Positions 50,354 to 52,392 of a stretch of DNA of 52,392 nucleotides are shown piece after piece. The stretch spans positions 1 to 52,392 of the forward strand of contig JAEYUC010000100.1 in NCBI GenBank assembly GCA_023433705.1, given 5' to 3'. The notes under the pieces are model-generated. The model was not told where the DNA came from. It searched no databases and worked only from the letters and a program-made list of their open reading frames with translations. Positions within the stretch are counted from its first letter, which is position 1; each line of letters starts with the position of its first letter. The position numbers and the translations under genes are program-made. This stretch comes from Pseudomonadota bacterium (lineage in GTDB: Bacteria; Pseudomonadota; Gammaproteobacteria; Steroidobacterales; Steroidobacteraceae).

Positions 50354-50932
50354 TTACCGCGGGTGCGACTTTTCGTACGCGCTGATCGCGTCGTTCTTCG
50401 AGAGCAGGAAGCCGAGCTCGTCGACGCCGTTCATGAGGCAATACCGCGCGAACCCTTCGAGCGGAAACGAGACTTTCGTTCCGTCCGGAAGCGTCAGGGT
50501 CGAGCTCGCGATGTCGATGTGGATTTCGACACCGGGATTCGCGAGCAGCCAGGCGTGAGTCTGCTCATCCACGACCACGGGCAACAGGCCGTTCTTGAGG
50601 CAGTTCGTGCGGAAGATGTCGGCGAACTCGGTGCTGACGATGGCCTGAAAGCCGAAGTCCTGCAGCGCCCAGGGCGCGTGCTCGCGCGAGGAGCCGCAGC
50701 CGATGTTGCGGCCGGCGACCAGGATGGCTGCGCCCTTCGCCTCGGGCTTGTTGAGCACGAAGTCGGGCTTCGGATTTCCCGCGGCGTCGTAGCGCCAGTC
50801 GGCGAAAAGATGTTTGCCGAACCCGGCCTTCGACGTCGCGGTCAGGAACCGCGCGGGAATGATCTGGTCGGTGTCGATGTTGGTGACGGGCAGCGCGACG
50901 GTGCGCGCGCGGATCTGTGTGACGGCGGGCAT
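50354..50932 (-). CDS. leuD: 3-isopropylmalate dehydratase small subunit
   Basis: A 192-residue swivel subunit of isopropylmalate isomerase. It has NIDTDQIIPARFL, GRNIGCGSSREHAPWAL, and STEFADIFRTNCLKNGLLPV, all diagnostic. It starts 6 nt after leuC and works with it as a heterodimer. Confidence 0.96.
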   Translation of the reverse strand: MPAVTQIRARTVALPVTNIDTDQIIPARFLTATSKAGFGKHLFADWRYDAAGNPKPDFVLNKPEAKGAAILVAGRNIGCGSSREHAPWALQDFGFQAIVSTEFADIFRTNCLKNGLLPVVVDEQTHAWLLANPGVEIHIDIASSTLTLPDGTKVSFPLEGFARYCLMNGVDELGFLLSKNDAISAYEKSHPR

Positions 50933-50938
50933 GTTCGA

Positions 50939-52348
50939 CTAGTTTGAGGAAAACTCACGCGGATCGGTGACGCGCCCGCGGATCGCGGACGCGGCGGCGG
51001 TTTCGGGACTCGCGAGCAGGGTGCGCGCGCCGGTTCCCTGCCGGCCTTCGAAATTGCGGTTGCTGGTGCTGATCGAGTAGTGCCCGGCGGGCACGAGATC
51101 GCCGTTCATGCCGAGGCACATCGAGCAGCCGCTCTCGCGCCATTCGGCGCCGGCGTCGAGGAAGATCTTGTGCAGGCCTTCGGCTTCGGCCAGGCGCTTG
51201 ACGGCCTGCGAGCCCGGCACGACCAGCATCTTCACGCCCTGCGCGAGCTTGTGTCCGCGCAATACGCCGGCGGCCTTGCGCAGGTCGGAGAGGCGGCCAT
51301 TCGTGCAGCTGCCGACGAACACGTTGTTCACCGGCACGTTGCTGATGGGTTCTCCGGCCTTGAGGCCCATGTACGCGAGCGCCTTTTCGAACACGGCGTC
51401 ACCTTTCTCGGGTACCGATCCGTTGACCGGGGCCACCATGCCGGGATGCGTGCCATACGTGACCATCGGCACGAGCGACGCGGCGTCGATCTCGACGCTG
51501 CGGTCGAACTTCGCGCCGGCGTCCGTGGGCAGTCTTGACCAGCGCGCGACCGCGGCTTCCCACGCGTCGCCCTTGGGCGCGCGCGGCGTGTTCTTCAGGT
51601 ATTCGAACGTGGTGGCGTCGGGCGCGATCATGCCCGCGCGCGCGCCAGCCTCGATCGACATGTTGCAGATGGTCATGCGCTCGTCCATCGACATGGCCTC
51701 GATGACCGCGCCGCGATATTCGAGCACGTGGCCTGTACCGCCCGAGACTCCGATCTTGCCGATGATGGCGAGGATCAGGTCCTTGGCGGTGACGCCGCTC
51801 GGCAGCGCGTTCAAGACGTTGATGGCGAACGTCTTCGGCTTGCGCTGCAGCAGGCACTGGGTCGCGAGCACGTGACCGACTTCAGTGGTGCCGATGCCGA
51901 AGGCGAGGGCGCCGAAGGCGCCATGGGTCGAAGTATGGCTGTCACCGCACACGATGGTCTTGCCCGGCTGCGTCAATCCGAGCTCCGGCCCGATGATGTG
52001 CACGATGCCGCGGCGGCTGTCCTGCAGATTGAACAGCTCCACGCCGAATTCCTTCGTGTTGATCTCGAGCTGCTGGACCTGCCTGGCCGCGGAATCGACC
52101 GCGATCGGCACGTTGCCGAACACCTGCTCGGTGCGCGTCGGCGTGGAATGATCCATCGTCGCGAGCGTGAGATCGGGCCGGCGCAGCTTGAGTCCGCGAT
52201 TGCGAAGCTCGGTGTAGGCCTGCGGAGTCGTGACCTCGTGGGTCAGGTGCAGATCGATGAAGAGGACGGCGGGAGTGTCGGCGGTCTCGGGTACGACCAC
52301 GTGGTCGTCCCAGACCTTTTCGAACATTGTTTTTGCGGAGGTACTCAT
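50939..52348 (-). CDS. leuC: 3-isopropylmalate dehydratase large subunit
   Basis: A 469-residue aconitase-family enzyme with a [4Fe-4S] cluster. Cluster cysteines are in VGSCTNGRLSDL and ESGCSMCLGMN, with active-site VCGDSHTSTHGAFGALAFG. It opens MSTSAKTMFEKVWDDHVVV, which is a complete N-terminus, preceded on the minus strand by AAGAGA. The 44 nt before it run to the window edge and show no gene; leuA is not seen. Confidence 0.96.
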   Translation of the reverse strand: MSTSAKTMFEKVWDDHVVVPETADTPAVLFIDLHLTHEVTTPQAYTELRNRGLKLRRPDLTLATMDHSTPTRTEQVFGNVPIAVDSAARQVQQLEINTKEFGVELFNLQDSRRGIVHIIGPELGLTQPGKTIVCGDSHTSTHGAFGALAFGIGTTEVGHVLATQCLLQRKPKTFAINVLNALPSGVTAKDLILAIIGKIGVSGGTGHVLEYRGAVIEAMSMDERMTICNMSIEAGARAGMIAPDATTFEYLKNTPRAPKGDAWEAAVARWSRLPTDAGAKFDRSVEIDAASLVPMVTYGTHPGMVAPVNGSVPEKGDAVFEKALAYMGLKAGEPISNVPVNNVFVGSCTNGRLSDLRKAAGVLRGHKLAQGVKMLVVPGSQAVKRLAEAEGLHKIFLDAGAEWRESGCSMCLGMNGDLVPAGHYSISTSNRNFEGRQGTGARTLLASPETAAASAIRGRVTDPREFSSN

Positions 52349-52392
52349 CGAATCTCTTGAAAGGAACGTGGGTGCCCGGGGGGGAAAAAACG

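Overview
The window is high-GC, densely coded chromosome from a Gram-negative bacterium. It most likely comes from a gammaproteobacterium near Xanthomonadales/Steroidobacteraceae. The pointers are a TonB receptor of the Xanthomonas/Caulobacter type beside a flavin halogenase-like gene, a fused aspartate kinase/diaminopimelate decarboxylase (lysAC), the gammaproteobacterial his gene order with fused hisB and hisIE, and a MetX-type homoserine acyltransferase behind a SAM-I riboswitch. GTG starts and ATGA/GTGA gene overlaps are common. I see no tRNA, rRNA or CRISPR.

Layout. (1) 0.1-5.4 kb: TonB receptor, tryptophan-halogenase-like flavoenzyme, and a convergent PEP-CTERM exported protein with an apparent sigma-54 promoter. 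(2) 5.8-8.9 kb: PQQ/cytochrome c lipoprotein dehydrogenase, secreted thermonuclease-like protein, and a 53-residue basic protein. (3) 8.9-28 kb: an accessory catabolic zone with GSTs (two resembling the lignin beta-etherase LigF), an AEC permease, a ThDP enzyme, ACMSD-type amidohydrolase, aldehyde dehydrogenase, AraC and MarR regulators, a MarR/beta-oxidation/amidohydrolase operon, an aromatic-acid-type MFS permease, a MetE-like protein, a VOC protein and alpha/beta hydrolases. A RAYT transposase element lies inside this zone, with a gene-free relative 2.7 kb away and an unrelated 22-bp-arm palindrome further on. (4) 28-37 kb: L,D-transpeptidase, fused MFS/spermidine synthase-like protein, SAM hydroxide adenosyltransferase, PA3496-like protein, lysAC, and a membrane-anchored coiled-coil protein. 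(5) 37.2-44.6 kb, minus strand: yerC-hisG-D-C-B-H-A-F-IE, almost all overlapping. hisF has no ATG, GTG or TTG at its family start and appears to start at ATT behind a good Shine-Dalgarno. (6) 44.7-47.2 kb: SAM-I riboswitch, metX, metB. (7) 47.2-52.4 kb: Tat-type SDR plus DUF899 protein, DUF2007 protein, and leuC-leuD-leuB.

How it fits together. Regions 4-7 are mostly amino-acid biosynthesis (Lys, His, Met, Leu) with a readable regulatory layer: a riboswitch for met genes and an 18-bp palindrome before the TrpR-like yerC. Region 3 looks like uptake and breakdown of aromatic or ether-linked compounds through CoA esters, but the substrate cannot be read from sequence. The most unusual items are the RAYT element that supplies the 3' ends of both flanking genes and of its own transposase, the sigma-54-type promoter on the PEP-CTERM gene, the ATT start of hisF, and the 18-bp palindrome before yerC. 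All protein calls come from reading translations and remembered family motifs; no database search was run.
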